A DNA stretch of 64,000 nt from assembly GCF_001421485.1 (NCBI RefSeq), contig NZ_LMKK01000001.1, forward strand, positions 129,717-193,716, in the 5' to 3' direction. How positions within the stretch are numbered: the stretch's first letter is position 1; each line of letters opens with the position of its first letter. The translations under genes and the position numbers were made by a program. The notes under the pieces are model-generated. The model saw only the letters and a list, made by a program, of their open reading frames with translations, ran no database searches and was not told where the DNA came from. This document shows positions 10,261-19,529 of the stretch, one piece after another. The DNA is from Agreia sp. Leaf210 (GTDB lineage: Bacteria > Actinomycetota > Actinomycetes > Actinomycetales > Microbacteriaceae).

Positions 10261-10893
10261 GTGAAGAAGACCATTCTGATCACCCTCGCGGCAGCCTTCA
10301 CCGCGCTCGCGCTGTCCGCGTGCGCCACGGGAGAGGCTGAGGGAGGCTCCACCGGAGGCGGATCGCCCTCGGCGACACCGACATCGTCGAGCGACCTCCA
10401 GGGCGGCACGCAGCCCACCACAAAGCTTCCCGTCGTGGCCTTCCCCGACTCCGAGGAGCTCGCCTCCTGGTGCCCGCTCGACGTCGAGGCGGTGCACCTT
10501 CACCAGCTGGAGGCGACCGTCTCGAGCGCAGTCATCTGCTCGACTTCGATGGGCGCGGACGGCGTGATGACCACCACGGTCAGCACCGTGAGCGGCGGAC
10601 TCGACCAGCTTCTCGCCGCGTACGCTGTGCCGAACGCTCCGGTCGATCCGTCGGTCGTGTGCACGCTGCAGATCGAGGACCCACTGCTCGTCTGGCTGAC
10701 CTACCCGGGTGAGCGCAGCTACCCGGTGTACGCCCCGGTCAGCCCGTGCGGCTTCCCCACCGACGAGGCGAAGGCGGCCTTCTCCGCTCTCGAGCTCACC
10801 GCCGTCGCGTCGTTCACCGAGACGTCGACCGGCGTGACCACCACCGACATCGGCCTCGGCGCACTAGCTGCCGCGGCGAAGGAGACCACATGA
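10261..10893 (+). CDS. Putative lipoprotein, unknown function
   Basis: A 210-residue exported lipoprotein. It starts MKKTILIT, has a hydrophobic core and the lipobox LSAC with Cys21, then a low-complexity Gly/Ser/Thr linker (about 22-50) typical of actinobacterial surface lipoproteins. Cys residues at several positions of the mature part could form disulfides outside the cell. GTG at 10261 is preceded by GAGAGGGAGG. The stop overlaps the ATG of the following small gene as ATGA, so the two are coupled, and a siderophore-interacting flavoprotein gene follows. No family recognised. Confidence 0.8.
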   Translation: MKKTILITLAAAFTALALSACATGEAEGGSTGGGSPSATPTSSSDLQGGTQPTTKLPVVAFPDSEELASWCPLDVEAVHLHQLEATVSSAVICSTSMGADGVMTTTVSTVSGGLDQLLAAYAVPNAPVDPSVVCTLQIEDPLLVWLTYPGERSYPVYAPVSPCGFPTDEAKAAFSALELTAVASFTETSTGVTTTDIGLGALAAAAKETT

Positions 10894-11138
10894 TTCAGCT
10901 CGGAACCCGTTGGGCCGTCGGCGACGAGACCCCGTCACGCCTGCCCCAGGTCGTCACCGACGCCGTCGAGGAGGTCGAAGCGGCCCTCGCGGAGGCGGGC
11001 ACCGACACCTCGGGATGGAATTGGACGCTCACCTGGCTCGAAGGCAAACCTGTGTGCGAACTCGATGACGGAACGCTGGTCGAATACGACCCCGACACAG
11101 ACGAGGCGATCATCACGCCCTACGAAGACGAGGACTGA
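10890..11138 (+). CDS. Small acidic protein, unknown function
   Basis: An 82-residue, very acidic protein; its C-terminus is YDPDTDEAIITPYEDED. It has no membrane segment and no signal peptide. A WNWTLTWLEGKPVCELDDG stretch (about 44-62) looks like paired beta strands, and the single Cys is there. Start ATG overlaps the lipoprotein stop by ATGA, and its last codons carry the apparent ribosome site of the next gene, so it is the middle gene of a coupled trio. No function recognised. Confidence 0.72.
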   Translation: MIQLGTRWAVGDETPSRLPQVVTDAVEEVEAALAEAGTDTSGWNWTLTWLEGKPVCELDDGTLVEYDPDTDEAIITPYEDED

Positions 11139-11140
11139 TC

Positions 11141-12070
11141 CTGTTCGCCCAGTCCCCCACGTCTCCGTTTCATCTGCACAGAGTTCGAGTCGGTCGGATC
11201 CTCGATCTGTCACCCAGCTTTCGGCGATTCACCCTCAGCGGCGATCGGCTCGACTCCTTCGCCGACAACGGCTTCGATCAGCGCATCAAACTGATCCTGC
11301 CGATCGAGGAACACGGGCTCAGCACCATGCCCATGACCGACGACTGGTACGCCCGGTGGCGCGATCTGCCCCACGATCATCGCAATCCCATCCGCACCTA
11401 CACCGTGCGCGGGGTGCGCGCAGAACTGCGCGAGATCGACGTCGACGTGGTGGTGCATCCCATCGATGGCCCCGCTTCGATCTGGGCCGAGACGGCCTCG
11501 GTCGGCGACGAGCTCATCGTGCTCGGGCCGAACGCTCACCATGACGGCGTGCAGGGCGGCGTCGATTTTCTTCCGCCGCCCCACGCCGAGCGCATTCTGC
11601 TCGCGGGCGACGAGACGGCATTGCCTGCCATCGCAGCGATTCTCGAGCGCCTTCCCGCGACGGCCTCTGGGCACGCCATCGTCGAGGTGCCGCACTCCGA
11701 CGACGCCGCCTGCATGGCGTCGCATCCCGGCTTCACCGTCGAGGTGCTCGCGCGACACGATCGGGCGCGGGGCGACCTTCTCGTGCCTGCGGTGCAGGCC
11801 GTGGCTCCCGATCTGCTGCGCTCTGTGCGCGCGGCATCGACCGTGACTGCGGAACTGAGCGACGTCGATGTCGATGTCGACATGCTGTGGGAGGTGCCCT
11901 CGGACGATCACGGTGGACCCGCGCGGCAGTCTGCCCCTCTCTACGCCTGGCTCGCGGGCGAGGCGGGAGTGATCAAGACTCTGCGTCGGCACCTCGTGAG
12001 CGAACTCGGCATCGACCGTAAGAGCGTCGCGTTTATGGGGTACTGGCGCCTCGGTCGGGCTGAGGGCTGA
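11141..12070 (+). CDS. Siderophore-interacting flavoprotein (SIP family), apparent CTG start
   Basis: A 309-residue cytosolic FAD-dependent ferric-siderophore reductase. The FAD-binding RTYTVR motif lies at about residues 84-89, the NAD(P)H-domain hallmark LAGDETALPAI at about 150-160, and the C-terminal YAWLAGE...FMGYWRLG is typical. Such enzymes release iron from imported siderophores. Clear homology (HRVRVGRI..LSPSFRRFTLSG) extends about 60 codons upstream of the first ATG (11327), but no ATG, GTG or TTG lies in frame there. CTG at 11141, 6 bases after GAGGA (11130-11134), is the best start. The 3' end overlaps the convergent transporter gene by 38 bases. Confidence 0.88.
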   Translation: MFAQSPTSPFHLHRVRVGRILDLSPSFRRFTLSGDRLDSFADNGFDQRIKLILPIEEHGLSTMPMTDDWYARWRDLPHDHRNPIRTYTVRGVRAELREIDVDVVVHPIDGPASIWAETASVGDELIVLGPNAHHDGVQGGVDFLPPPHAERILLAGDETALPAIAAILERLPATASGHAIVEVPHSDDAACMASHPGFTVEVLARHDRARGDLLVPAVQAVAPDLLRSVRAASTVTAELSDVDVDVDMLWEVPSDDHGGPARQSAPLYAWLAGEAGVIKTLRRHLVSELGIDRKSVAFMGYWRLGRAEG

Positions 12071-13239
12071 CCCGCGACCTGCCGACCGTGGTCACGATCA
12101 TCACGACCGCGCCTACGAGCAGGCCCCAGAAGGCCGAGCCGATGCCGACGATCGATACACCCGATGCCGTGACGAGGAAGGTCGCGATGGCGGGGATGCG
12201 ACGGTCGACGACTTCGAGCGCGCTCACGACGCTCGTGACGAGGGCGCCGAGCAGCGCGAGACCCGCGACCGCCGTGATCAGGATGGGCGGCGCGGCCGAG
12301 ATGAGCGTCGTCGCGACTCCGGCTGCGAGGCCGAAGAGCACATAGAGCACCCCAGCCGTAACGGACGCCGGCCAGCGCTTGCGTGGATCGGGATGCGCGT
12401 CGGGGCCGGCCATGATGGCCGCGGTGATCGCGGCGAGGTTGATGGCGTGCCCGCCGAAGAGCGCGCCGAGCATCGAGCCCGCGCCCGACGCGACGAGAGC
12501 CGGTCGCGGCGGAACCGCGTAACCGAAGGTCGACATCACCGCGAATCCGGGCACGTTCTGGCCCGCCATGGTGACGATGAACAGAGGCAGACCGAGGCTC
12601 ACGATGACCGCGGGGTCGAACGACGGAACAACGAACTGCAGCGTCGGGGCGAGTCCGGCCCCCTCGAGGAGAGAGCTGCCCGATGTGACGGCGATGCCGA
12701 TGGCCGCTACGAGCATGGCGGCTGGCACTGCCCACCGCGGCGCGAGCCTGTACAGCACGAGCCACGTGATGATCACGGGCAGGGCCAGCCAGGGAAGCTG
12801 CACCGCCGCGGTGATCGGAGCGAGACAGATCGGAAAGAGGATGCCGGCGAGCATGGCACTCGCGATCGGACGCGGGATGCTGGTGATGGCACGCCCGAGA
12901 GCGGGCCAGAGACCGCACAGCACGATCAGTGCACCGCAGACCAGAAAAGCGCCCACGGCGGCGCCGAAGTCGTCGGTCACAGCAGCCGCAGCAACCAAGA
13001 GTGCGGCCCCCGGTGTGGACCACGCGAACGAGATGGGCATTCTGAACCGCCATGCCAACACGATGCAGCACAGTCCGCTCAAGACGCAGACGGCGAGCAG
13101 GCCAGACGAAGCCTGCGCCTCGCTCGCCCCTACCGCACGAAGACCGGCGACAACGAGCACGAACGAGCTTGCGAAGCCCGTGATCGCCGAAACGATACCA
13201 GCCGAGACGGGCTGGATCAGCCCAACGGCGTCGGCGTCG

Positions 13240-13259
<20 letters not shown>
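12033..13259 (-). CDS. benE: Benzoate/H+ symporter, BenE family
   Basis: A 408-residue polytopic inner-membrane protein with about 12 hydrophobic segments. It matches the BenE family in length and in the segments [17 protein letters not shown] (about 71-87) and [15 protein letters not shown] (about 232-246). BenE proteins are proton-coupled importers of benzoate or related aromatic acids, but no benzoate catabolic genes are nearby, so the substrate is uncertain. The start at 13259 overlaps the last 20 bases of clpX, which is co-directional, so it may be read through from clpX. The 3' end overlaps the convergent SIP gene. Confidence 0.9.
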
Positions 13260-14517
<1,258 letters not shown>

Positions 14518-14609
14518 GCCAGCCTCCTGTCGATGACGATTGATTCGAGCCTAACCCGTGCCACCGACATCCGGGGCGGACCATGATCGAGAGTCGCGTT
14601 AGTCGTAAC

Positions 14610-14668
14610 AAAAAGGCCCCTCGACGGGCTCAACGAACGAATCGATCATCGAGCCCGGCGAGGGGCCT
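14610..14668 (-). terminator. Intrinsic terminator after clpP2
   Basis: Read on the minus strand, an AGGCCCCTCG..CGGGCTC arm (14651-14668) pairs with its complement at 14614-14631 across a 19-base loop and is followed by a run of five T (TTTTTGTTA). It should end the clpP1-clpP2 transcript before clpX. Confidence 0.88.
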
Positions 14669-14682
14669 CATGGGGAAAAGAA

Positions 14683-15363
14683 CTACTTGACGAGCGCAGG
14701 CAGGTTCTTGCGCGAGGTCAGGACCTGGTCGATCAGTCCGTACTCGAGGGCGTCGGCCGCACTCATGATGTTGTCGCGGTCGATGTCCTTGTTGACCTGC
14801 TCCGCGGTCTTGCCGGAGTGGTGCGCCAGGGTCTCCTCGAGCCAGGTGCGCATGCGCAGGATCTCGGCGGCCTGGATCTCGATGTCGGAGGCCTGGCCAC
14901 CGCCCTCTCCGCCACCCGCGGACGGCTGGTGGATGAGGATCCGAGCGTTCGGCAGGGCGAGGCGCTTGCCGGGCGAGCCCGCAGCGAGCAGCACGGCCGC
15001 CGCCGAGGCAGCCTGGCCGAGGCATACGGTTTGGATCTGCGGGCGGATGTACTGCATCGTGTCGTAGATCGCCGTCATCGCGGTGAACGATCCACCGGGA
15101 GAGTTGATGTACATCTCGATGTCGCGGTCCGGGTCCTGGCTCTCGAGAACGAGGAGCTGAGCCATGATGTCATCGGCGGACGCGTCGTCGACCTGCACTC
15201 CGAGGAAGATGATGCGGTCTTCGAAGAGCTTCGCGTACGGGTCCTGGCGCTTGTAGCCATAGGCCGTGCGCTCTTCGAACGTGGGCAGGATGTAGCGGTT
15301 GGACGGCGAGGTGCCGTTTCCGTAGGGCGAGCTGTAAGCGGCGCCGAAAGCGGGAGTATTCAT
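14683..15363 (-). CDS. clpP2: ATP-dependent Clp protease proteolytic subunit ClpP2
   Basis: A 226-residue serine protease subunit of the actinobacterial ClpP1P2 tetradecamer. Catalytic Ser120 lies in GQAASAAA, His145 in ILIHQPSAGGG, and the catalytic Asp in KDIDRD (about 193-197). The extended N-terminus (about 40 residues before the family core) and the Gly-rich segment after the active-site His are typical of ClpP2. It lies 33 bases downstream of clpP1, so the two are cotranscribed. The pair is essential in several actinobacteria. Confidence 0.97.
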   Translation of the reverse strand: MNTPAFGAAYSSPYGNGTSPSNRYILPTFEERTAYGYKRQDPYAKLFEDRIIFLGVQVDDASADDIMAQLLVLESQDPDRDIEMYINSPGGSFTAMTAIYDTMQYIRPQIQTVCLGQAASAAAVLLAAGSPGKRLALPNARILIHQPSAGGGEGGGQASDIEIQAAEILRMRTWLEETLAHHSGKTAEQVNKDIDRDNIMSAADALEYGLIDQVLTSRKNLPALVK

Positions 15364-15396
15364 TCTTCTTCTCTGTTCGTCTGGTCTCGGCGGAAC

Positions 15397-16008
15397 TTAG
15401 TTGGACTCGCTGGGCACGGCGTCGGCCTCTTCGGTGCCGCCGCCGCCGGCGACGTCGGACGCGAACTCGCGGACGTGGTCGACGAAGCCGTACTCGAGGG
15501 CCTCCTGCGCGGTGAACCAGTTGTCACGGTCGCCGTCTTTGATGACCTGCTCGATGGTCTTGCCGGTCTGCTCGCTGGTGAGCTCCGCCATGCGGCGCTT
15601 CATGTCGAGGATCAGCTTGGCCTGGGTCTGGATGTCGGCGCTCGTGCCGCCGAAGCCACCGGAGGGCTGGTGCAGCAGCACGCGGGCGTTGGGCGTGATG
15701 TAGCGCTTGCCCTTCGTTCCCGACGAGAGCAGGAACTGGCCCATCGAGGCCGCCATGCCGATTCCGACGGTGACGATGTCGTTCGAGACGAACTTCATCG
15801 TGTCGTAGATGGCCATTCCCGCGGTGATCGATCCGCCGGGAGAGTTGATGTAGAGGTAGATGTCGCGATCGGGATCTTCGGCTGCGAGCAGAAGAATCTT
15901 GGCGCAGATCTCGTTCGCATTGTCGTCACGGACAGCACTGCCCAACCAGATGATGCGGTCCTTGAGTAGTCGGTCAAAAACACTGGATACCAGAGCCGGT
16001 TCGGCCAT
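15397..16008 (-). CDS. clpP1: ATP-dependent Clp protease proteolytic subunit ClpP1
   Basis: A 203-residue serine protease subunit with Ser88 in GMAASMGQ, His113 in [11 protein letters not shown] and Asp in the DGDRDNW segment. It forms the heteromeric protease with ClpP2 encoded just downstream. First gene of the clpP1-clpP2 operon. A ClgR-like box lies about 65-80 bases upstream (16073-16090). ATG at 16008 follows AGAGGAG. The C-terminal Gly/Glu-rich tail (last 18 residues) is low complexity. Confidence 0.97.
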   Translation of the reverse strand: MAEPALVSSVFDRLLKDRIIWLGSAVRDDNANEICAKILLLAAEDPDRDIYLYINSPGGSITAGMAIYDTMKFVSNDIVTVGIGMAASMGQFLLSSGTKGKRYITPNARVLLHQPSGGFGGTSADIQTQAKLILDMKRRMAELTSEQTGKTIEQVIKDGDRDNWFTAQEALEYGFVDHVREFASDVAGGGGTEEADAVPSESN

Positions 16009-16072
16009 GTGATTGCTCCTCTATTACTTGCGTGATCTCGAATCTACTGGAGGATGCCTCGGCAGAAGCCGC

Positions 16073-16090
16073 TGTTCGCCGTAGGCAAAG
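16073..16090. promoter_or_regulatory. Candidate ClgR operator upstream of clpP1P2
   Basis: TGTTCGCCGTAGGCAAAG matches the ClgR consensus known from Corynebacterium (WNNWCGCYNANRGCGWWS) at all but two defined positions. ClgR activates clp genes in actinobacteria. The site lies 65-82 bases before the clpP1 start, a fitting position for an activator. The functional assignment is inferred from motif and location. Confidence 0.55.
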
Positions 16091-16121
16091 AATGGCGGTG
16101 AAGCCGTCTTACGATAAAGCC

Positions 16122-17414
16122 ATGGCCACCCCGCTCGACGTCCCCGTCGCATCCACCACCCTTCTCTCGCCGCGCGACCTGGAGAAGCTCGCCGCGCTCC
16201 GCGGCATGAAGCGCCTGGCCACCGGACTTCTGGTGATCATGGCGGTGATCTTCGTCGTGGCATTCGCGCTGCAGGAGAAGTACGAGTGGCTGCAGTACGT
16301 GCGCGCCGCGGCCGAGGGCGGCATGGTGGGCGCCATCGCCGACTGGTTCGCGGTCACCGCATTGTTCCGGCATCCTCTCGGACTGCGCATTCCTCACACG
16401 GCGATCATTCCGACCGAGAAAGACCGTATCGGCGTGACGCTCGGAGAATTCGTCGAGACGAACTTTCTGTCGCGCGAGGTCATCACGACGAAATTGCGCT
16501 CGCTCGGGGTCTCGCGCGCCGTCGGAACCTGGCTCATCGATCCGGCCCACGCAGAGAGGCTCACCTTGGAGGCGGCCAACGCGGCACGCGGATTCCTCTC
16601 CCTCGCCGACGACGACACGATGCGCGAGGTCATCGAGGAGATCGGGCGTCGGCAGCTGATCGATCCGGCTTGGGGACCTCCCCTCGGACGCATGACCTCG
16701 ACCTTCGTCGACGGCGGGCATCAGGGCCAGGTCGTCGATCTGCTCGTCGAGCGTCTGCACGAGTGGCTCGAACGCAATCCGGATGCGTTCGGTCAGGCCG
16801 TGAGCGAGCGCCTGCCCAGCTGGATGCCGTCGTTCGTCGATCGCGTCGTCGACGACCGCGCCCACCGGGAGGCCCTGAAGTTCATCTCGGCTGTGCGCAA
16901 CGACCCGAACCACCAGTTGCGCGTCGCGATCGACGAGTATCTGCGCAAGCTCAGCGACGACCTGCAGCACGACGAGGCCACGATGACCAAGGTCGAAGAG
17001 CTCAAGGGTCAGGTGTTCGACAGCCCGCAGGTGCGCGATCTGGCCGGCCAGGCGTGGAACGCCGCCCGCACCGCACTGCTGTCGTCGCTCGAGAACGCCG
17101 ACAGCGAGTTGCGCACCCGCCTCACCCAGGCGGTCGCTCAGTTCGGCCACGCGCTCCTCGAAGACGCCGTGCTCGGGGAGAAGGTCGACCGTTGGGTGGA
17201 GGACGCGGCGGGCTACCTCGTCGAGACCTATCGACACGACCTCGCAGCGATCATCTCCGACACCGTGCGCGGCTGGAACGCCGAGGACACGGGACGCAAG
17301 ATCGAGGTCGAGGTGGGACGCGACCTGCAGTTCATCCGCATCAACGGCACCGTCGTCGGCTCGCTCGCAGGGCTGGCCATCTTCACCGTCGCCCACGCCA
17401 TCTTCGGCAGCTGA
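16122..17414 (+). CDS. DUF445 (YjiN-type) membrane protein
   Basis: A 430-residue DUF445 protein. It has one membrane segment near the N-terminus (about 33-52), the conserved GGMVGAIADWFAVTALFRHPLGL block (about 68-90), a long helical hydrophilic middle, and a second membrane segment at the very C-terminus (VVGSLAGLAIFTVAHAIFG). Function of the family is unknown; an envelope role is often assumed. ATG at 16122 is used; an in-frame ATG at 16092 gives ten more residues. It is divergent from clpP1 and shares that promoter region. Confidence 0.88.
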   Translation: MATPLDVPVASTTLLSPRDLEKLAALRGMKRLATGLLVIMAVIFVVAFALQEKYEWLQYVRAAAEGGMVGAIADWFAVTALFRHPLGLRIPHTAIIPTEKDRIGVTLGEFVETNFLSREVITTKLRSLGVSRAVGTWLIDPAHAERLTLEAANAARGFLSLADDDTMREVIEEIGRRQLIDPAWGPPLGRMTSTFVDGGHQGQVVDLLVERLHEWLERNPDAFGQAVSERLPSWMPSFVDRVVDDRAHREALKFISAVRNDPNHQLRVAIDEYLRKLSDDLQHDEATMTKVEELKGQVFDSPQVRDLAGQAWNAARTALLSSLENADSELRTRLTQAVAQFGHALLEDAVLGEKVDRWVEDAAGYLVETYRHDLAAIISDTVRGWNAEDTGRKIEVEVGRDLQFIRINGTVVGSLAGLAIFTVAHAIFGS

Positions 17415-17438
17415 CCCGCCCGCGCGGTCTCCGCCACT

Positions 17439-17496
17439 TCGACTCGGCGCGAAAGCACCCACCCACCGGACTATGCGCGCATCTGCACCGACTCGA
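17439..17496. repeat. 58-bp palindromic repeat, copy A
   Basis: An imperfect inverted repeat of 58 bp beginning TCGACTCGGCGCGAAAGCAC and ending GCACCGACTCGA. Arms match copies B (18540) and C (18612) while the centre differs. It lies just downstream of the DUF445 gene and just beyond the 3' end of the DUF559 gene. Confidence 0.75.
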
Positions 17497-17542
17497 TGAC
17501 AGTCGTGGTGCGTATGCGTCTAGTGGATGCCGGCGCGAGGAA

Positions 17543-18478
17543 TCAGGGACGCCAGCCGGCGTCGCGCAGGGCAGCTTCGACGCGGGCCACAGCGGCCATC
17601 GGGTCGCCGAAGAGTTGACCTTTGCGAACACGGATGGGCGTCCACTTGTTGCGAATGAAACCCTCGATCCGGAGCATGTCCCTGTTGTACTGAACGGAGT
17701 CGGTGCGATGCTGCTCGCCGTCGTACTCCGCGATCACACGAAAGTCCCGAAATAGGCTGTCTCCTCGTCCGAGGAATGTACCTGATTCGCTGAAGATGTC
17801 GACGTTCAGTTCCAGCTCGGGCAAGCCCGCACGCATCATGTGGAGGCGGAGGATCGTCTCCGGCCGCGATTCCGCGCCCTGCCTGATGTCGAGAACTGCG
17901 CGCCGGGCCGCCCGCGCGTGCCGGCCAGAGTAGCTCTGAACACGGTCGATCAGCTGCTCGATCGTCGCGTAGGGCCGGGTCTCGCCAGGCTGCGGCTTTT
18001 TCGGGACCAAGATGAGGTGGTCTGCCGCGGCCACGAGGTCGTCGTGCGACAGTACTCCGGCGAGGTGGCACCAGGTGGAGGCGGCGTCCGAGACACGGAA
18101 TCCATATCTCCTCTCGACTCGGATGCGCGTGTCGGAGAACTCGCGCCCTCTTACGCCGCGCGCTCGACTCGCCCGATTCGGCGACATCCGGCCCACGTGC
18201 ACGCCCTCTGCCCGTGTGAACTCATCGGGCAACGGTATACGCCACATCCGAGCTGCCGTCAGGCCGCAGAAGAATTCGTCCGCGCGCATGCGCACGAGAT
18301 AGGCGAGGCACAGACCATAGAGTCCGTGGATGCCACCCCGCCGGACTCGAACGCCATGGAACGGTCGCTCGAGATCTCGTCCCCTCATTCGCTGACGGCC
18401 GATCCCCGCATGCCGTCCCTCCGCAACAGAGAACGACCGCCGCGTCAGATGGGGTGGAAGAGCGACACGACGAGGCAT
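17543..18478 (-). CDS. DUF559 / PD-(D/E)XK endonuclease-like protein
   Basis: A 311-residue protein. The C-terminal part (about 195-300) fits the DUF559/Vsr-like nuclease fold: the block RPETILRLHMMRAGLPELE, then GRGDSLFRDFRVIAEYDGEQH with a conserved Asp and Glu-Tyr-Asp-Gly, and then Asp-Met-Leu-Arg. The N-terminal part resembles the regulator-like region (toxin-antitoxin AbiEi-like) often fused in actinobacterial versions, and holds LTAARMWRIPLP. ATG at 18478 is chosen because the frame upstream (to 18559) runs into a repeat copy. No methylase or restriction partner is adjacent, so its role is unknown. Flanked on both sides by 58-bp repeats. Confidence 0.78.
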   Translation of the reverse strand: MPRRVALPPHLTRRSFSVAEGRHAGIGRQRMRGRDLERPFHGVRVRRGGIHGLYGLCLAYLVRMRADEFFCGLTAARMWRIPLPDEFTRAEGVHVGRMSPNRASRARGVRGREFSDTRIRVERRYGFRVSDAASTWCHLAGVLSHDDLVAAADHLILVPKKPQPGETRPYATIEQLIDRVQSYSGRHARAARRAVLDIRQGAESRPETILRLHMMRAGLPELELNVDIFSESGTFLGRGDSLFRDFRVIAEYDGEQHRTDSVQYNRDMLRIEGFIRNKWTPIRVRKGQLFGDPMAAVARVEAALRDAGWRP

Positions 18479-18539
18479 CCCGACATGTTGCCCCGTCTTC
18501 GCCGCTGTTTGTGCGTCTCTCCACAGGCAACACGATCCG

Positions 18540-18597
18540 TCGAGTCGGCCGAGAAGCACCGAAACCCTGCGTCATGCACGCCTTTGCGCCGACTCGA
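18540..18597. repeat. 58-bp palindromic repeat, copy B
   Basis: Begins TCGAGTCGGCCGAGAAGCAC and ends GCGCCGACTCGA, exactly 58 bp like the other two copies. It lies upstream of the DUF559 gene start, 14 bp from copy C. Confidence 0.78.
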
Positions 18598-18611
18598 TAG
18601 GCACGAGCGCG

Positions 18612-18669
18612 TCGAGTCGGCGGAAAAGCACCGACCGAGCGCGGTGTGAGTGCTTTCGCGCCGAGTGGA
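18612..18669. repeat. 58-bp palindromic repeat, copy C
   Basis: Begins TCGAGTCGGCGGAAAAGCAC and ends CGCGCCGAGTGGA; its arms pair best of the three (AAAAGCAC with GTGCTTTC). 58 bp long. It lies between copy B and the 3' end of the phosphotransferase gene and could also fold as a hairpin in that transcript. Confidence 0.78.
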
Positions 18670-18704
18670 TGCGACGGGGCTGGGGAGGAGGAGTGGACCG
18701 ACGC

Positions 18705-19460
18705 TCAGGTGGCGGCCCAGAGGGCGCGGTAGTACCGGATGCGCTCCTCGTCGCGCGCGATCCCGTAGGCGTCGAGCAGTTCCGACTCCAGACGCTCTCC
18801 CCCGGCGAAGTTCCATTCCAGGCTCCACGTCGCGATGGCCAGGTCGGCCCAGCGATCGGCGACTCCCAACGACCCCAGGTCGACGTGGCCGACGAAAGCG
18901 CCGTCATCGGCGAGAAGTGTGTTCGGCGCGCACGCGTCGCTGTGGCAGACGACGAGCCTGTCGATGGATGGCGGGATCTCGAGCGACTCGGCCACCGTAA
19001 GGCCCTCCGATCGCGCGCGGCCGATTCGCCGGGATACCGACCAGGAATAGGGACAGGCGTCAACGGGCAGTGCGTCGTGCAGACGGCGGAGTCCGGCGCC
19101 GATGCCGCGAGCCGCCACGCGCGCCGTAGCGGCGTCCGACCCGAACCGCGCATCGACCGCACTGTGGCCCGGCAGGCCGGCCGTCAGCATCCACGAACCG
19201 CCGTCGCCCGAACCCGCCTCGATCACGCGAGGAACCACGATGAACGCGCTCGCCCAAGCGAGCCGCTCGGCCTCGCCTTCGAGCGACGACTCGCCTTCGG
19301 GCATCCACTTGATGAAGCGGGCCCGCACGCCCTCGCCGAGTCTGAACGTCAGTCCGCCACGAGTGTTACGCCACACCGGAACCGGCGTATCGCCGGCGGC
19401 GTGCAACGACACGATCGACGGTACCTCGACCGGTCCGTCGGGCACCGCGGCGATCTCCAT
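18705..19460 (-). CDS. Aminoglycoside 3'-phosphotransferase-like kinase
   Basis: A 251-residue APH/choline-kinase-fold protein. The Brenner motif reads His173-Ser174-Asp175..Asn180 (VVCHSDACAPN), where most APH enzymes have His-Gly-Asp; the metal-binding Asp194 lies in HVDLGSLG. The N-terminal kinase lobe has the Lys51 region (FIKWMPE) and Glu65. Length is that of APH(3') enzymes, which phosphorylate kanamycin-type drugs, but distant members have other substrates and resistance cannot be claimed. ATG at 19460 is preferred over 19496, whose first codons lie in the trigger-factor terminator. Confidence 0.82.
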   Translation of the reverse strand: MEIAAVPDGPVEVPSIVSLHAAGDTPVPVWRNTRGGLTFRLGEGVRARFIKWMPEGESSLEGEAERLAWASAFIVVPRVIEAGSGDGGSWMLTAGLPGHSAVDARFGSDAATARVAARGIGAGLRRLHDALPVDACPYSWSVSRRIGRARSEGLTVAESLEIPPSIDRLVVCHSDACAPNTLLADDGAFVGHVDLGSLGVADRWADLAIATWSLEWNFAGGERLESELLDAYGIARDEERIRYYRALWAAT

Positions 19461-19481
19461 TCCCTCAGTGTCGCTTAACGA

Positions 19482-19519
19482 CGAGGGGCCCGGCATGCGC
19501 GTGCATGCCGGGCCCCTCG
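19482..19519 (-). terminator. Perfect 17-bp hairpin after trigger factor gene
   Basis: Arms CGAGGGGCCCGGCATGC (19482-19498) and its exact complement (19503-19519) enclose a 4-base loop. It lies 10 bases past the tig stop. The T-run is weak (GTCGTTAAG), so termination may be partial or helped by a factor. Confidence 0.75.
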
Positions 19520-19529
19520 AGTGAAGCGA

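Noticed and set aside
17415-18704. CRISPR-like array from the 58-bp repeats
   Set aside because: Three palindromes with uneven spacing, two of them 14 bp apart and the third about 1 kb away, with no spacers of fixed length and no cas genes.
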